Source: Armatimonadota bacterium
GTDB lineage: Bacteria > Armatimonadota > Fimbriimonadia > Fimbriimonadales > ATM1
Direction: 5' to 3'
Assembly: GCA_013816225.1 (NCBI GenBank)
Contig: JACDEQ010000019.1
Coordinates: 1 to 5,641, forward strand
Length of the DNA stretch: 5,641 bases
This document shows, one piece after another, positions 4,316 through 5,641 of the stretch. The translations under genes were made by a program, and so were the position numbers. The notes under the pieces were generated by a model. The model had not been told where the DNA came from, made no database searches, and saw nothing but the letters and a program-made list of their open reading frames with translations. Numbering within the stretch: position 1 is the stretch's first letter; each line of letters opens with the position of its first letter.

Positions 4316-5641
4316 CTATTTACCGTTCTTCAGATAAATTTTATACCAGCCCAGGATCTGATGGAGCCGGTGTATTCGAAGATCGGGAGGGCCGCTCCGG
4401 CTCATGCCGTGGCTCGTGCTCTGCGGATAGCGAACGAAGCGGGTCGGAACACCTCTCAGCTTTAGCGACGTGAACACCTGCTCAGCCTGCTCTACGTTGC
4501 ACCGGAGGTCGCCTTCGCTGTGGATGATCAGCGTGGGCGTCGTCACGTTCTCGAAGTACCGAATCGGGCTTTGATCCCAAAGCGTCTCGGGCTGGCTCCA
4601 GGGGTTGCCCTTCCAATATGTATCGGGGACGAGCGGAAAGTCGCTGTTGCCCGACATGCTGACGAGGTTCGATACGCACCGGTCGGTGATGGCGGCCGCG
4701 AAATCGTCCGTGTGGCCGATCGCCCAGTTCGTCATGTATCCGCCGTAGCTGCCTCCCATGATCGCCATTCGCTTCGCGTCGATGTAGGGCTGCTTCTTCA
4801 TGAATGCTGTAACGGCCTCGACGTCCTCCCAATCCGCCGCCCCCCACGACCCGTGGATGCTGTTGCAGTGCTCCTCGCCGTAGCCCTTGCTGCCTCGCGG
4901 GTTGCTGTAAACCACCACGTAGCCGCTGGCCGCAAGAACCTGGAACTCGTGGAAAAAGGGAACGCCGTATTGCGCGTGCGGCCCGCCGTGCACTTCGAGA
5001 ATGGCAGGGGCTTTCTTTCTGTCCGCCGATGCGGGCTTCATAACCCAAACCTGAACGTCGGTGCCCGAAGCGGATTTGATCCACGTCATCGCCGGCTTGG
5101 CAATCTCCAGTTCCTCCAAGAGGTCTTTGTTGAACGACGTCAGCTTGCGCGCTTCCAGCCCCTTCTTGCTCAGCGTGCCGACGTAAGCCTCGTTCGGCTC
5201 GGCGGAGTCGCCGGCGCACAAAGCCACCTTCGCGCCATCTCTGCTGAAGTTGCCGAGCATGTATTCCCGCTGGCCCTTCGTGTGGAACTGGATCGGGCCG
5301 CCGCCAACGGAAACCGAGCAGATATGCCCCTCGCCGTGCCAGCCGAAGCCCATAAAAACCCGCGAGCTGTCCTTGCTCCACTGAAGGTTCGCGCCGAACG
5401 CGGCTTCCCGCGTGTCGCTAAGCGTGGCGGCGGCGATGCAGAAGTCCTCGCTATCGGTGAGGCTCTTGGAGACCCCGGTCTTCAGGTCGCAGACATAGAG
5501 TTGGTCGTTGAGCGCGCCCCAGACGCTCTGCCTCCCCTCGCGCCCGGCGTAGGCCAGGTACCGGCCGTCCGGCGACCAGATCACGGGGCCCTTCGTGCCG
5601 TCGATCTGATTCGGGATCAGGGCGAGTTTGCCGGACTTGAC
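4316..5641 (-). CDS. S9 family (prolyl oligopeptidase / acylaminoacyl-peptidase type) serine peptidase, N-terminus outside window
   Basis: A serine peptidase with a beta-propeller followed by an alpha/beta-hydrolase domain; relatives cleave short peptides or remove acylated N-terminal residues. The frame is open to the window edge (441 residues visible), so the GTG at 5584 is not the start and roughly 200 residues are missing compared with 650-residue relatives. Propeller (PD40/WD40-like) repeats show as PVIWSPDGRYLAYAG (19-33), LQWSKDSSRVFMGFG (86-100) and NFSRDGAKVALCAG (131-144). The hydrolase domain begins near residue 185. It shows HGGPH (218-222, oxyanion region), NPRGSKGYGEE, the nucleophile elbow GGSYGGYMTNW with Ser298, HSEGDLRCN with Asp378 and STSHGMSRSG with His411. 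The triad is complete. Substrate and location cannot be told, because any signal peptide is outside the window. The gene precedes a small unknown ORF and converges on the lipoprotein gene. Confidence 0.95.
   Translation of the reverse strand, partial: VKSGKLALIPNQIDGTKGPVIWSPDGRYLAYAGREGRQSVWGALNDQLYVCDLKTGVSKSLTDSEDFCIAAATLSDTREAAFGANLQWSKDSSRVFMGFGWHGEGHICSVSVGGGPIQFHTKGQREYMLGNFSRDGAKVALCAGDSAEPNEAYVGTLSKKGLEARKLTSFNKDLLEELEIAKPAMTWIKSASGTDVQVWVMKPASADRKKAPAILEVHGGPHAQYGVPFFHEFQVLAASGYVVVYSNPRGSKGYGEEHCNSIHGSWGAADWEDVEAVTAFMKKQPYIDAKRMAIMGGSYGGYMTNWAIGHTDDFAAAITDRCVSNLVSMSGNSDFPLVPDTYWKGNPWSQPETLWDQSPIRYFENVTTPTLIIHSEGDLRCNVEQAEQVFTSLKLRGVPTRFVRYPQSTSHGMSRSGPPDLRIHRLHQILGWYKIYLKNGK

Noticed and set aside
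4482..5381. Minus-strand ORF of 299 codons overlapping the S9 peptidase in another frame
   Set aside because: Very Arg/Gly/Gln-rich shadow translation. The peptidase frame holds all catalytic motifs.
5582..5584. GTG as a possible start of the S9 peptidase
   Set aside because: It falls inside a propeller repeat (PVIWSPDGRYLAYAG) and the frame continues to the window edge.

Overview
The window (5,641 bases, fairly GC-rich) looks like ordinary bacterial chromosome with housekeeping genes. It starts and ends inside genes. The order priA-def-fmt is a widespread bacterial arrangement. A lipoprotein foldase and an S9 peptidase follow. The organism cannot be named securely. Moderately high GC, GTG and TTG starts, and this gene set would fit an environmental phylum such as Armatimonadota (Fimbriimonadia), but that is a weak guess from gene content.

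Plus strand, 1-2597: the C-terminal half of PriA (replication restart helicase), then peptide deformylase (def), then methionyl-tRNA formyltransferase (fmt). Def and Fmt act at opposite ends of the N-formyl-methionine cycle. Fmt formylates initiator Met-tRNA, and Def removes the formyl group from the new protein. The two genes touch: the def stop TAA is followed directly by the fmt GTG start, in the same reading frame. A candidate promoter lies between priA and def.

Intergenic 2598-2892 (295 bases): no gene is supported. It holds a 16-base palindrome, a C-rich G-poor tract, a strong intrinsic terminator that should end the priA-def-fmt transcript, and the leader of the next gene with a good Shine-Dalgarno sequence.

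Plus strand, 2893-3954: a lipoprotein of the SurA/PrsA type, with a clear lipobox and a degenerate parvulin-like region. It probably acts as an extracytoplasmic chaperone.

Minus strand, 5641-3998: the C-terminal two thirds of an S9 (prolyl oligopeptidase family) serine peptidase with an intact Ser-Asp-His triad. Three bases after its stop comes a small unrecognised 104-residue ORF. This pair converges on the lipoprotein gene, with 43 bases between the two stops and a weak candidate bidirectional terminator there.

No tRNA, rRNA, CRISPR array, insertion sequence or phage gene was seen. I see no clearly new system. The most interesting points are the def/fmt single-stop junction, the unknown small protein after the peptidase, the foldase lacking parvulin histidines, and the palindrome downstream of fmt.
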